Shown here one piece after another: positions 50,063 through 60,451 of a DNA stretch of 64,000 nucleotides. The position numbers and the translations under genes were made by a program. Every line of letters begins with the position of its first letter. Within the stretch, counting starts at the first letter, position 1. Source of the DNA: Microbacterium sp. CSI-V (GTDB lineage: Bacteria > Actinomycetota > Actinomycetes > Actinomycetales > Microbacteriaceae). Under the pieces are notes generated by a model. The model was not told the DNA's origin. It saw nothing but the letters and a program-made list of their open reading frames with translations, and did not search any database. The DNA is taken from NCBI RefSeq assembly GCF_001984105.1, contig NZ_MTQM01000009.1, forward strand, positions 1 through 64,000, written 5' to 3'.

Positions 50063-50089
50063 CGCCGCGCGGAGCGGGGGTGCGCGGCG
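50063..50089. terminator. hairpin between convergent parC and parE
   Basis: CGCCGCGC and GCGCGGCG close an 11-nt G-rich loop in the 51-bp gap. It can act on both strands, though no U-tract is present. Confidence 0.55.
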
Positions 50090-50091
50090 TC

Positions 50092-52161
<2,070 letters not shown>

Positions 52162-52326
52162 GATCTCTCAGCGTAATCGGCGGCTCCGACATCGGCTTGC
52201 AGACACACAGCGAGGTCGGGTCACCGTACGCGCACAGCGAAATGTGATCAAGCCGCGGCATAGGCGAAACATCCGCGTGGTTGTATATGGAGACTCGCCC
52301 ACGATCACCCGAGGAGGGCACCCGAC

Positions 52327-52548
52327 ATGACCACCACGACTGCACCCGACGCGTCCGCCGTCCTCGATCACCGCCTCACGGCAGCCGATCGCTGCGACTC
52401 CTGCGGAGCGCAGGCCTACATCGCCGCCGAAGTCAACGGCAGTGAGCTCCTCTTCTGCGCCCACCACGGGCGCAAGTACGAAGAGAAGCTCCGCAGCATC
52501 GCCACCTCGTGGCACGACGAGACCGCTCGTCTGCACGCCGCCGACTGA
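52327..52548 (+). CDS. DUF7455 small zinc-ribbon-like protein
   Basis: This encodes 73 residues: LDHRLTAADRCDSCGAQAYIAAEVNGSELLFCAHHGRKYEEKL. The CxxC and later CxHH can bind one metal. Homologues are near-universal in actinobacteria (Rv2708c near the sigma genes) and uncharacterised. GAGGAGGG lies 8 nt before the ATG. A TGTATA -10-like element lies about 40 bp upstream of the ATG. Its small size and conserved metal site suggest a regulatory or ribosome-associated role, which is speculative. Confidence 0.88.
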   Translation: MTTTTAPDASAVLDHRLTAADRCDSCGAQAYIAAEVNGSELLFCAHHGRKYEEKLRSIATSWHDETARLHAAD

Positions 52549-52559
52549 CCCTTCACGTC

Positions 52560-52605
52560 CGAACGGGCTCCGACTGCGCTCACCGAGCGCGACGGGGCCC
52601 GTTCG
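52560..52605. terminator. two-tier hairpin between DUF7455 and the racemase-like genes
   Basis: CGAACGGG (52560-52567) pairs with CCCGTTCG (52598-52605), and inside it GCGCTC pairs with GAGCGC around ACC. It overlaps the stop of the convergent leftward gene, so it can end both. Confidence 0.65.
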
Positions 52606-53638
52606 TCGTATCCCGCCGGGGGACGAGCGGTGACACCCGGAGCGCGATCTCCTCGCCGATCGTGTCGATGAGTTCGGCGAGGTCGGTGGCCGACGCCACT
52701 CCCCCGCGCCCCCACACCGTCACGATGTCACCGGGCGCGGCCTCCGACCATGTCTCGACGAGCGTGGAGCCCGGCTCGATGGTGAGGACGCGCCGGGGTC
52801 CCGCCGGGGTCGCCACCGAGAAGCGACCCTCCAGGACCGAGGGGAGCCCGTGCAGGCTGCCGAGGTCGAGGCGTACCGCGTCGCCCTCCACCGCCGTGAC
52901 CGTCGCGACGAGCGTCGAGATCGGCTCGATCCCGAGCTCCCCTTCGCCCGGGCCGCCGGCGGGGCGGATGCCGTAGGAGAATGCCCCGACTCTGACGATG
53001 TCCTCGCGGAACGGCGCTCGCGCGAACCCCGCCGCACTGGCGGCCAGGTGCGAGAACCGCGGCGCCAGGCCCGCGTCGACGGCCGCAGCCCGTGCGGCGA
53101 GGAAGATCTCGCGGGCGTCGTCGTCGTCGGCATCCGAGGCCTCCGCGATGTGCGACCACAGCCCCTCGAACGAGGCCTTCCCCTCGCCGACGAGGGTCGA
53201 CAGGGTCTCGAGCGCTCGACTCCAGTCCTCGGGACGGATGCCGTTGCGGTGCAGGCCCGTATCGATCTTGAGGTGCACCCGGGCCGGTGACGGCAGCGTG
53301 TTCTGCGCCGCGAGGTCGGCGAGGAGCGCTTCGTCGCCGATGCCCAGGTCGAGGTCTGCGGCGATGCCGCCCGCGAGGTCGTCGGCTCCCCCGAGAAGCC
53401 AGACGAAGATGCGCACGTCCGGGCCCGCGACGGCGCGCACCGCGCGCCCGGTCTCGACGTCGAACGCGCCGATCCAGCTCACACCCTCGGCCACCGCTCG
53501 CCGGACGATCCGCTCGAGTCCGTGGGAGTAGGCGTCGTCCTTGACGACGAGCATGTGCCGTGCGGGCGCGACGGCCTCCCGGACACGGGCGAGGTTTCGG
53601 GCGAAGGCGTCGAGGTCGACCCGATATTCGGCGCTCAC
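52580..53638 (-). CDS. alanine racemase-like protein A: PLP lysine kept, catalytic-tyrosine motif missing
   Basis: This encodes 352 residues. The N-terminal PLP barrel is well preserved: YRVDLDAFARNLARVREAV, the PLP lysine at about residue 33 in LVVKDDAYSHGL, HLKIDTGLHRNG (Arg), FSHLAASAAGFA and VRVGAFSYGIRP. The C-terminal domain is present in outline and ends EEIALRVSPLVPRR. Where racemases carry VGYG with the second catalytic base, the sequence reads AVRLDLGSLHGLP. The MD substrate-binding pair is also not seen. The GTG overlaps the stop of gene B by 4 nt. Taken alone it should be unable to racemise. It may work with protein B (see findings). Confidence 0.8.
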   Translation of the reverse strand: MSAEYRVDLDAFARNLARVREAVAPARHMLVVKDDAYSHGLERIVRRAVAEGVSWIGAFDVETGRAVRAVAGPDVRIFVWLLGGADDLAGGIAADLDLGIGDEALLADLAAQNTLPSPARVHLKIDTGLHRNGIRPEDWSRALETLSTLVGEGKASFEGLWSHIAEASDADDDDAREIFLAARAAAVDAGLAPRFSHLAASAAGFARAPFREDIVRVGAFSYGIRPAGGPGEGELGIEPISTLVATVTAVEGDAVRLDLGSLHGLPSVLEGRFSVATPAGPRRVLTIEPGSTLVETWSEAAPGDIVTVWGRGGVASATDLAELIDTIGEEIALRVSPLVPRRDTTNGPRRAR

Positions 53639-54285
53639 GCGATCACCGCCCGCACGGCGCGGGCACCGACGGCGGCGACGATCTCGCCGGCGGTCCAGCC
53701 GGTGGCATCCGTCCACTCCCGGAGCGAGGGGGCACCGGCCTCGGGATCCCCGAAGAAGACCACTTCGCCGCCGCGCGGGGGACGCGCGGCGTCGACGTCG
53801 ACGACGCAGACGTCCATGGCCACTCGCCCGACGATGCGATGGCGACGACCGTCGATGACGACGTCGGCGACGTTCCCGAGCGAGCGCACCACGCCCTGCG
53901 CGTACCCGCCGGTCACCAGCGCCACGGTCGTGTCGCGCGGCGCACGGTGGGTATATCCGTACGAGACGCCCTCACCGGTGAGCAGCGCCTTCGTCCCGAG
54001 GACACGCCCGTGCAGCGACAGCACCGGCCGCGCGCGAATGTCTCCGCCCGGAAGACCGAAGAGGGTGGCGGCCTCGAGCTCGTCGGGGTCGACCCCGACG
54101 GATGCCAGGACGGATGCCACCCACTTGGCGCCGTGTCCCCACGCATCGGCGGCGAGCACGTCGTCGGCGGCGCCGACCGGCGCGAGCCGGGCGTTCGCGC
54201 GCAGGTTCCGCTCCGACACACGAGCGACGGGAGAGACTCCCCCGGCGGTGTCGGATGCGGCGGGCACCACGGCGTCGGGAGTCAT
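53635..54285 (-). CDS. alanine racemase-like protein B: tyrosine domain kept, PLP lysine lost
   Basis: This encodes 216 residues. A vestigial N-terminal segment (VSERNLRANARLAP) aligns with the racemase start. The PLP-lysine motif reads VLAADAWGHGA, placing Ala45 where lysine should be. The barrel then stops and the C-terminal domain begins: VLSLHGRVLGTKALLTGEGVSYGYTHR (Tyr109, the catalytic-type tyrosine) and GRVAMDVCVVDV (Met157-Asp158). The usual GYADG reads GYAQG. It is too short to be a complete racemase. It overlaps gene A by 4 nt and the upstream ATP-grasp gene by 1 nt, so all three are co-translated. Confidence 0.8.
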   Translation of the reverse strand: MTPDAVVPAASDTAGGVSPVARVSERNLRANARLAPVGAADDVLAADAWGHGAKWVASVLASVGVDPDELEAATLFGLPGGDIRARPVLSLHGRVLGTKALLTGEGVSYGYTHRAPRDTTVALVTGGYAQGVVRSLGNVADVVIDGRRHRIVGRVAMDVCVVDVDAARPPRGGEVVFFGDPEAGAPSLREWTDATGWTAGEIVAAVGARAVRAVIA

Positions 54286-55313
54286 CAGCGGCGGAGGGCG
54301 TCGCCCATCAGCCGCTCGTGGCGCGGTCGCGAGCCCTCGCGGATACCGGTCGTGCTCACGCGCGTCTCGTAGAGCCCGGGGATCCAGTTGCCCTCGATGA
54401 GGACCGGCCCCTCGGGTCCGACCGCGACGTCCCAACCGACGTACGGAACCTCGGGGATGCGCCGGGCGGCCTTGTCGACGAGCGCGAGGGCCTGATCCCA
54501 GAGCGGAACCTGGAAGTCCACGATGGACTGCTGCGACTCGGGGTGGACGTCGTAACGGCTCTTGTGCTTGCCCGTGTGGCCGGGGCCGACGGAGTGCCCG
54601 TCGTCGTCGAGCATCGTGAAGAAGCCGCCCCAGGTGAACTGGTCGCTCACCGCTCCGCGCCCGAACTTCTGGACCATCACCATGGGGTGGACGGTCTCGC
54701 CGTCGAAATACGTGGTGATGCGGGTCGTGTTCACCGTCCCCGCGCAGTACGACGCGAGGTAGGGGTGCTGCACGATCGGCTGCTCGATGAGGATCTGGCC
54801 TTTTTCGACGAGCTCGGCGCGGAAGGCGTCCCAGTCCGTCACCTCGGCGGTGTCGTAGCGGAAGACGCCCTTCCCTTCGCGGCTCACCGGCACCTTCGCG
54901 ATGATCACGGGGTGGCGCTCGGCGAAGTCCTTGAGCGCGGCGGTGTCCGTGGTGTCCAGCTGCATCCACTCGCGCCCCAGGAACTCCTCGAACGCGCGGT
55001 TGAAGTTGAGCTTGTTCTCCAGCGTCTTGGCGACCTCGCGGTCGTTCACCGCGGTGGCGAGGTGGTGCTGGATGAGGGAGGTCATGAACGTCTTGCGCTC
55101 GCGACGGTTCAGCAGCGCGAAGTCCGCCTCGTAGTAGTCGATGTAGGCGGTGTCGTGGAACGCCGCCCACCAGAGCATGTCGACGAGCACGAACGGGGCG
55201 AACTTGCCCTGCTCCTGCCCGATCTGACGCGCGAACGTCCAGACGCGGGAAGGGCGGAATGCGGCGACGCGCTTGAGGAAGTAGGCGGCGCGCGCCTTCG
55301 GGGAGATGTCCAT
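54285..55313 (-). CDS. ATP-grasp ligase, sugar-transfer-associated type (1)
   Basis: This encodes 342 residues. A helical N-terminal region is followed by an ATP-grasp fold: nucleotide lysine in HPVIIAKVPVSREGKGV, ILIEQPIVQHPYLA, GTVNTTRITTYFDGE, and the magnesium site in YVGWDVAVGPEGPVLIEGNW. It matches the Pfam type named sugar-transfer-associated ATP-grasp, whose members sit in polysaccharide or cell-surface loci. These enzymes make amide or peptide bonds through acyl-phosphates. A TATGAT -10-like hexamer lies at 55392-55397. It heads a unit with the two racemase-like genes, so the ligated substrate may be a D-amino acid. Confidence 0.82.
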   Translation of the reverse strand: MDISPKARAAYFLKRVAAFRPSRVWTFARQIGQEQGKFAPFVLVDMLWWAAFHDTAYIDYYEADFALLNRRERKTFMTSLIQHHLATAVNDREVAKTLENKLNFNRAFEEFLGREWMQLDTTDTAALKDFAERHPVIIAKVPVSREGKGVFRYDTAEVTDWDAFRAELVEKGQILIEQPIVQHPYLASYCAGTVNTTRITTYFDGETVHPMVMVQKFGRGAVSDQFTWGGFFTMLDDDGHSVGPGHTGKHKSRYDVHPESQQSIVDFQVPLWDQALALVDKAARRIPEVPYVGWDVAVGPEGPVLIEGNWIPGLYETRVSTTGIREGSRPRHERLMGDALRR

Positions 55314-55459
55314 CGGCAGGCTGATCGCTTTCTCGTCCGGAGGTCAGTCGCCGCTCAGATGAACGTCCGTCGCAGCGCTTCCGAAGTACCCATCATACGA
55401 GGCCGACCTCCGGGAGCCGGCGCCCCGGCGGCTCGGTGGCGCTGTGTTAGCGTGTCGAG

Positions 55460-56494
55460 GTGTCACAGAGGTCTCTGCGCGTCCGGTACCTGTTGCAGCG
55501 AGCTCGACGCCTGAGCCTGGGCAACGTCACCGAGTTCGCCGGTCAGGTGAAGAAGGTCTCCCGCGCGCCACTCCCCGTCATCATCGCCGACATGCTCTGG
55601 TCGTCGGTGCGCTACGAGATGGGCTTCCGCGACTACGCGGTCTGGGACATCCGTCTCCTCAACGGTCGTGAACGACGGACCTGGATGACGCACCCCAAGG
55701 CGATCCGCCTGAACAACACGCTCAACGGCCCCAATTCGGCGGCCCTGCTGGGCGACAAGCCGCGGTTCTACCGCGACTTCGCGGACATGATCGGCCGCGA
55801 GTGGATCGACGCCTCCACGGCGACCGAGCAGGAGCTCACGGACTTCCTCGCACGGCATCCGCGTGTCCTGGTCAAGCCCGCGCTCGGCGAGGGCGGTCGT
55901 GGCATCACCACCTTCACCCGCGACGAGATCCCCGACGTCGCCGCGTGGCGCGCGACCCTGGTGTCCGAGAACCGTGCGTTGGTCGAGGAGATCCTCCCCC
56001 AGCACGCGGACATGGCCCGCCTGTACCCGGGCAGCGTCAACACGCTCCGGCTCATCACGTTCCGCCGCGACGACGGCAGCTTCCACCTCATCGCCTCCGT
56101 GCTGCGGATCGGCAACGGCGGGGTCGTCGACAACTTCGCCGGCGGTGGCATGTTCACCATGGTCGACGACGTCGGTGTCGCGCAGTGGGCCGGTGTCGAC
56201 AAGAACTCGAACGTGTTCGCGCGGCATCCGGTGACGGGCGTCGACATCGCGGGATTCCAGGTGCCGCTGTTCGCCGAGGCGCTCGCCATGGTCGAGGAGG
56301 CCTCGCGTCGCCTCCCCACCGTGCCGTACGTGGGCTGGGACGTCGCCATCACGCCGGACGGCCCCGCGCTCATCGAGGCCAACCACAACTCCAGCGTGTT
56401 CCAGATGAAGCCGAGCGTGTCCGGCATCCGGACGGGGCTCCTGCACCGCTACCGCGACGCGATCGGTCCCGGCATCCTGGAACGTCGCCGCTGA
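55460..56494 (+). CDS. ATP-grasp ligase, sugar-transfer-associated type (2)
   Basis: This 344-residue paralogue of the divergent ATP-grasp gene has VLVKPALGEGGRGITTF, LVEEILPQHADMA, GSVNTLRLITFRRDDGS, GGGMFTMVDD and YVGWDVAITPDGPALIEANHNS. The N-terminal helical part (MLWSSVRYEMGFRDYAVWDIRLLNGRERRTWM) parallels that of the first copy (MLWWAAFHDTAYIDYYEADFALLNRRERKTFM). TAGCGT (55448-55453) ends 6 nt before the GTG, a leaderless geometry. The two ligases share a 146-bp divergent promoter region and probably act in the same pathway, perhaps on successive residues. Confidence 0.82.
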   Translation: MSQRSLRVRYLLQRARRLSLGNVTEFAGQVKKVSRAPLPVIIADMLWSSVRYEMGFRDYAVWDIRLLNGRERRTWMTHPKAIRLNNTLNGPNSAALLGDKPRFYRDFADMIGREWIDASTATEQELTDFLARHPRVLVKPALGEGGRGITTFTRDEIPDVAAWRATLVSENRALVEEILPQHADMARLYPGSVNTLRLITFRRDDGSFHLIASVLRIGNGGVVDNFAGGGMFTMVDDVGVAQWAGVDKNSNVFARHPVTGVDIAGFQVPLFAEALAMVEEASRRLPTVPYVGWDVAITPDGPALIEANHNSSVFQMKPSVSGIRTGLLHRYRDAIGPGILERRR

Positions 56495-56530
56495 GCAGCG
56501 TCGGCCAGCGGACCGCCCAGACCCGACGCG

Positions 56531-58123
56531 TCAGCGGCGCCCGAAGCGCCCGCGCACGAGCGTGATCGCGGACGTCAGCTCCGGCGTCCGCAGCCCCGCG
56601 AGGATGCCGAGGTAGATCGCCCCCGCGACGGAGCAGATGAGCGCAGTGCCGACCGCGCCGAAGAACAGGTTGTCGAGCATCCACCCCTGATCGGCGCCGG
56701 ACCACAGGTAGATCCCCCACCCGGCGAAGGCGGCCGGGATCGCGGCGCCGACGAAGACCGCCAGCGAGGTGACGGCCTTCCGGATGCCGAGGGGGCCGAT
56801 CTTCCGGCGGAGCAGCCAGATCGCGAGCAGGAGCTCGAGGATGCCGCAGAGCGTCTGCACGGAGGCGACCGTGGCCGTCAGGAACTCCTTCGGGACCATG
56901 ACGGCCAGGAGCGTGAGGACGACCACGAGGACACCCTGAGCAAGAGTGAAGAAGAACGGGGTCCGCGTGTCGCCGTAGGCGTAGAACGTCCGCTGGATGA
57001 TGAACAGCACGGCCATCGGTACCAGGCCGACGAGGAACGCGACGAGCACGGGCGCGGCCAGGAGCGCGTCGCCGGCGCTGCTGGTGAAGATGCGCGAGGC
57101 AGGAGCTGCCGCGGCGATGAGTGCGCCGGCCGAGATCACGACGAACAGGCCGAGGATGCGGATCGCGGCGCTGATGTCGGCGCGGACGTCGTCGCCGCGA
57201 CCGGCCGCGGCGTGTTCGGCGATCCGCGTGAAGTACGGCGTCCCGATGGACAGCACGATCAGCGAGTACGGCACCATGTAGATCAGCCAGGCGTTGCCCC
57301 ACACGGCGACTGACGCGTTCTCGCCGGACGCGGCGCTCATGACGTTCACCTGGACGAGCCCGGCGAGCAGCGTCACGACGACCATGCCGAACGTCCAGGT
57401 GGCGAGGCTCCCCATGCTGCCGAAGCCCACCCCGCGCCAGCGGAAGTCGGGACGGAGCGGGATGCCGGATCGGCGCCAGGCGACGGCGAGGACGACCGTC
57501 TGCGCGATGATGCCCAGCGTCGCCGTTCCGCCGACCAGCGCGATGGAGGACGGCGTCCACCATCCGACCTCGGTGCGGTGGAACCCGAACAGCACGATGA
57601 ACAGCCCGAAGCCCGCGATCGAGACGATGTTGTTGATCACGGGCGCCCACGCGTACGGAGTGAACATGCGGCGGGCGTTCAGACTCTCGCCGATCAGCGC
57701 GAACATGCCGTAGAAGAAGATCTGCGGCAGGCACCAGTAGGCGAACGCCACCGTCAGGTCGCGCGTCGCGCCGTCGTACCCGCTCGCCATCACCGCGACG
57801 AGCGCCGGCGCGAGCGCGAGCGCCACCGCCGTGGTCAGGAGCAGGATCGCCGCCCCGGCCGTGATCAGCTTGGGGAGGAAGATCCGACCACCGTCGGCCT
57901 GCGCGCTCACCGCCACGACGCGGGGCACGATCACTCCGGTCAGCAGACCCGTCGAGATCAGCGTCAGCACCGTGTTCGGCAGCTGGTTGGCGACGTAGAA
58001 GGCGTCGGCCGATGCGCCCACCGAACTGATCGCGGCGACCAGGACGATGGTGCGCACCAGCCCCGTCATGCGCGACACCAGGGTGCCCGCGGCGATGAGG
58101 CTGCTCGCCCGTGCGAGATTCAT
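56531..58123 (-). CDS. MurJ/MviN-family lipid flippase
   Basis: This encodes 530 residues with about 14 hydrophobic segments. MurJ landmarks are ASSLIAAGTLVSRMTGLVRTIVLV and GASADAFYVANQLPNTVLTLISTGLLTGVIVPRV, then VAFAYWCLPQIFFYGMFALIGESLNARRMFTPYAWAPVINNI and FFIIQRT-like VLFIIQRTFYAYGDTRTPF. MurJ flips lipid II. Homologues in polysaccharide loci export other lipid-linked units. The protein lacks the long cytoplasmic pseudokinase-type extension of mycobacterial MviN. It lies 10 bp downstream of the CofE-like gene and so in the sigA transcript. A second, main MurJ elsewhere in the genome would suggest this one is specialised. Confidence 0.88.
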   Translation of the reverse strand: MNLARASSLIAAGTLVSRMTGLVRTIVLVAAISSVGASADAFYVANQLPNTVLTLISTGLLTGVIVPRVVAVSAQADGGRIFLPKLITAGAAILLLTTAVALALAPALVAVMASGYDGATRDLTVAFAYWCLPQIFFYGMFALIGESLNARRMFTPYAWAPVINNIVSIAGFGLFIVLFGFHRTEVGWWTPSSIALVGGTATLGIIAQTVVLAVAWRRSGIPLRPDFRWRGVGFGSMGSLATWTFGMVVVTLLAGLVQVNVMSAASGENASVAVWGNAWLIYMVPYSLIVLSIGTPYFTRIAEHAAAGRGDDVRADISAAIRILGLFVVISAGALIAAAAPASRIFTSSAGDALLAAPVLVAFLVGLVPMAVLFIIQRTFYAYGDTRTPFFFTLAQGVLVVVLTLLAVMVPKEFLTATVASVQTLCGILELLLAIWLLRRKIGPLGIRKAVTSLAVFVGAAIPAAFAGWGIYLWSGADQGWMLDNLFFGAVGTALICSVAGAIYLGILAGLRTPELTSAITLVRGRFGRR

Positions 58124-58133
58124 CGAGTGCGCG

Positions 58134-58835
58134 TCAGGCCGCGGCGCGGACGATACCCAGCGGCGTGGACTCGTGTCCCTGACCGAGCGGGTTGTCCTTC
58201 AGGATCGCGACGAGACGCTTCTCTCCGGCCTTGTCCATCGTCGAACCGAGGATGTTGCCACCCAGGTCGTTGATGTCGACGACGGCGACCTCGAGATCGA
58301 TGCCCAGCAGCGCCTTCAGGCGTGTCGCGACCTCGCGCGGACGCTCCGGACCCAGCACGACGGCCTGGTTGTACGGCGGGATCGTGCCCTTGGTGGGGCC
58401 GTCGATGGCGCGCGCCTTGTCACCGGCGATGCGGTAGAAGTCGCCCTTCCGCCCGAACGCCTTGGTCACGGCCGAGACGGCCGCGGCGAACAGGATGCGG
58501 GGGGTGCCGCATTCGCGCAGGGCCATCTCCATCGTCTCGGGCATGCCGAGTCCGATGCCGTACGGCGTCCGGGTGACGTACTTCGACAGGAACAGGGCGA
58601 GCTTTCGCGGCTTGATGCTGTCGAGCTTGAACGAACGACCCTGCGTGATCGCCACGATCTTCTCGGTGACGAACAGCAGGTCGCCCGGCTGCACGGCATC
58701 CTTCGCGTACTCGAGGATGAACGCGTCGAGATCGTCGCCCGGCATGACGACCCGGGTGCGGATCGGGATGCGGGCGTACGAGGTGCCCTCGACGGTGCGG
58801 GTGAGCGCCTTGCCGGCGTTGGCCTCCGCGCTCAT
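58134..58835 (-). CDS. CofE-like (F420-0:glutamate ligase family) amide ligase
   Basis: This 233-residue protein of the F420_ligase fold has [77 protein letters not shown] and [15 protein letters not shown]. CofE enzymes add glutamate through a GTP-dependent acyl-phosphate. No cofC, cofD/fbiA or other F420 genes are nearby. Its company (MurJ, ATP-grasp ligases, racemase-like proteins) suggests an envelope peptide substrate rather than F420. Its ATG overlaps the stop of the sigma-factor gene by 4 nt, an unexpected coupling. Confidence 0.8.
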   Translation of the reverse strand: MSAEANAGKALTRTVEGTSYARIPIRTRVVMPGDDLDAFILEYAKDAVQPGDLLFVTEKIVAITQGRSFKLDSIKPRKLALFLSKYVTRTPYGIGLGMPETMEMALRECGTPRILFAAAVSAVTKAFGRKGDFYRIAGDKARAIDGPTKGTIPPYNQAVVLGPERPREVATRLKALLGIDLEVAVVDINDLGGNILGSTMDKAGEKRLVAILKDNPLGQGHESTPLGIVRAAA

Positions 58836-60154
58836 TCGAGGTAGTCCCGCAGCGACTGCGAACGGCTGGGGTGCCGGAGCTTCGCCATGGTCTTGGACTC
58901 GATCTGGCGGATGCGCTCACGCGTCACGCCGAAGGTGTCGCCGATCTGGTCGAGCGTCTTGGGCTGGCCGTCGCCGAGACCGAAGCGCATGCGGATGACG
59001 CCCGCCTCGCGCTCGCTGAGCGAGTCGAGGAGCGACTCCAGCTGACGCTGCAGCATGGTGAAGCCCACCGCGTCGGCCGGGACGACCGCCTCGGTGTCCT
59101 CGATCAGGTCACCGAACTCGCTGTCGCCGTCTTCACCGAGGGGCGTGTGCAGCGAGATCGGCTCGCGGCCGTACTTCTGCACCTCGATGACCTTCTCGGG
59201 GGTCATGTCGAGTTCGCGGCTCAGCTCTTCCGGGGTGGGTTCGCGACCGAGGTCCTGCAGCATCTGGCGCTGGACGCGCGCGAGCTTGTTGATGACCTCG
59301 ACCATGTGCACGGGGATGCGGATGGTACGGGCCTGGTCGGCCATGGCGCGCGTGATCGCCTGACGGATCCACCAGGTGGCGTAGGTCGAGAACTTGAAGC
59401 CCTTGGTGTAGTCGAACTTCTCCACCGCACGGATCAGACCCAGGTTGCCCTCCTGGATGAGGTCGAGGAACTGCATGCCACGACCGGTGTAGCGCTTGGC
59501 GAGCGAGACGACGAGACGCAGGTTGGCGCCGAGCAGGTGGCTCTTGGCGCGCTGGCCGTCGCGGGCGACCCACTGGAGGTCGAGGCCCAGCTGGCTGGTC
59601 TTCTCGGCCGCCGACATGTTCGACAGCTTCTCTTCCGCGAACAGACCGGCCTCGATGCGCATGGCGAGCTCGACCTCTTCGGCCGCGTTCAGCAGCGGGA
59701 CCTTACCGATCTGCTTCAGGTAGTCCTTGACGGGGTCGGCCGTGGCGCCGGTGATCTGCGCCGAGTAGACCGGGACGTCGTCCTCGTCGCTCGAGGAGAT
59801 GACGATCGCGCCGGTGGGAAGTGCCTCGGCGGGCGCGGCGGGCGACTCGTCGTCGTCGTCGCTCTCGTCGTCGGACTTCTTCGCCGCGGGCTTGGCCGCG
59901 TCGTCTCCGTCGGTGTCGTCGTCGTCGGAGTCGTCGGCGACCTCGATGTCTTCGTCGATGTCTTCTTCGACGTCGTCCTCTTCGAGGTCGTCGTCGGACT
60001 TGGCCTTGGACTTCGCCTTGGCCGGGGTCGCCTTCGCCTTGGCGGGAGCCTTCTTGGCCGCGGTCTTCTTCGACGCGGTCGTGGTCTCCTCGGCAGCGTC
60101 GAGGTCGGTGTCCTTCTCACTGCCGGAGCGGGTCTTGGTGTTCGTGCCTGCCAC
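58832..60154 (-). CDS. sigA: primary RNA polymerase sigma factor
   Basis: This encodes 440 residues. Regions 1.2-4.2 are complete: [29 protein letters not shown]; region 2 with [39 protein letters not shown] and [16 protein letters not shown]; region 4.2 with [32 protein letters not shown]. The N-terminal 110 residues are a Lys/Ala-rich block followed by a very acidic Asp/Glu tract, as in actinobacterial HrdB/SigA. The start is GTG 60154. Upstream, a TTGACA (60222-60227, minus strand) lacks an evident -10 at 17-18 nt. The gene is co-translated with the CofE-like ligase. Confidence 0.97.
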   Translation of the reverse strand: MAGTNTKTRSGSEKDTDLDAAEETTTASKKTAAKKAPAKAKATPAKAKSKAKSDDDLEEDDVEEDIDEDIEVADDSDDDDTDGDDAAKPAAKKSDDESDDDDESPAAPAEALPTGAIVISSSDEDDVPVYSAQITGATADPVKDYLKQIGKVPLLNAAEEVELAMRIEAGLFAEEKLSNMSAAEKTSQLGLDLQWVARDGQRAKSHLLGANLRLVVSLAKRYTGRGMQFLDLIQEGNLGLIRAVEKFDYTKGFKFSTYATWWIRQAITRAMADQARTIRIPVHMVEVINKLARVQRQMLQDLGREPTPEELSRELDMTPEKVIEVQKYGREPISLHTPLGEDGDSEFGDLIEDTEAVVPADAVGFTMLQRQLESLLDSLSEREAGVIRMRFGLGDGQPKTLDQIGDTFGVTRERIRQIESKTMAKLRHPSRSQSLRDYLE

Positions 60155-60362
60155 GTTTCGCCTTTCACCGGGAACGCATGTTGCACGGCCGCCGGTCGTT
60201 CTCGGACACTAGTAAGACCCTTGTCAAGTCCGATCCTGTGGAGCGGGCTCCAGGTTCGGCCGACAACGGGTCAGGTTCTTCATTGTCTCACATCCCCAGC
60301 GCGGGACTTGACGTGCACCGGGCATCTATGCGTATGCAACGACGCGTGATCCCTCGGTATTC

Positions 60363-60394
60363 CCTGTGACGCGGGAGCGATCCCACGTCACAGG
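60363..60394 (-). terminator. terminator of the PAC2 gene
   Basis: CCTGTGACG pairs with CGTCACAGG and GGGA with TCCC around GCGA, with one C/A mismatch. It begins 57 bp past the PAC2 stop. The rest of the 297-bp gap before sigA (60155-60451) holds the sigA leader and no gene. Confidence 0.65.
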
Positions 60395-60451
60395 CCCGTC
60401 GTTCCGACGTCCGGACCGCGAAAGGCGCTCCGCGCGTCGACTTCCTGTGCG

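Noticed and set aside
58134..58835. Coenzyme F420 biosynthesis gene
   Set aside because: No other F420 genes are in the window and all neighbours are envelope-type, so the name would overstate the evidence.
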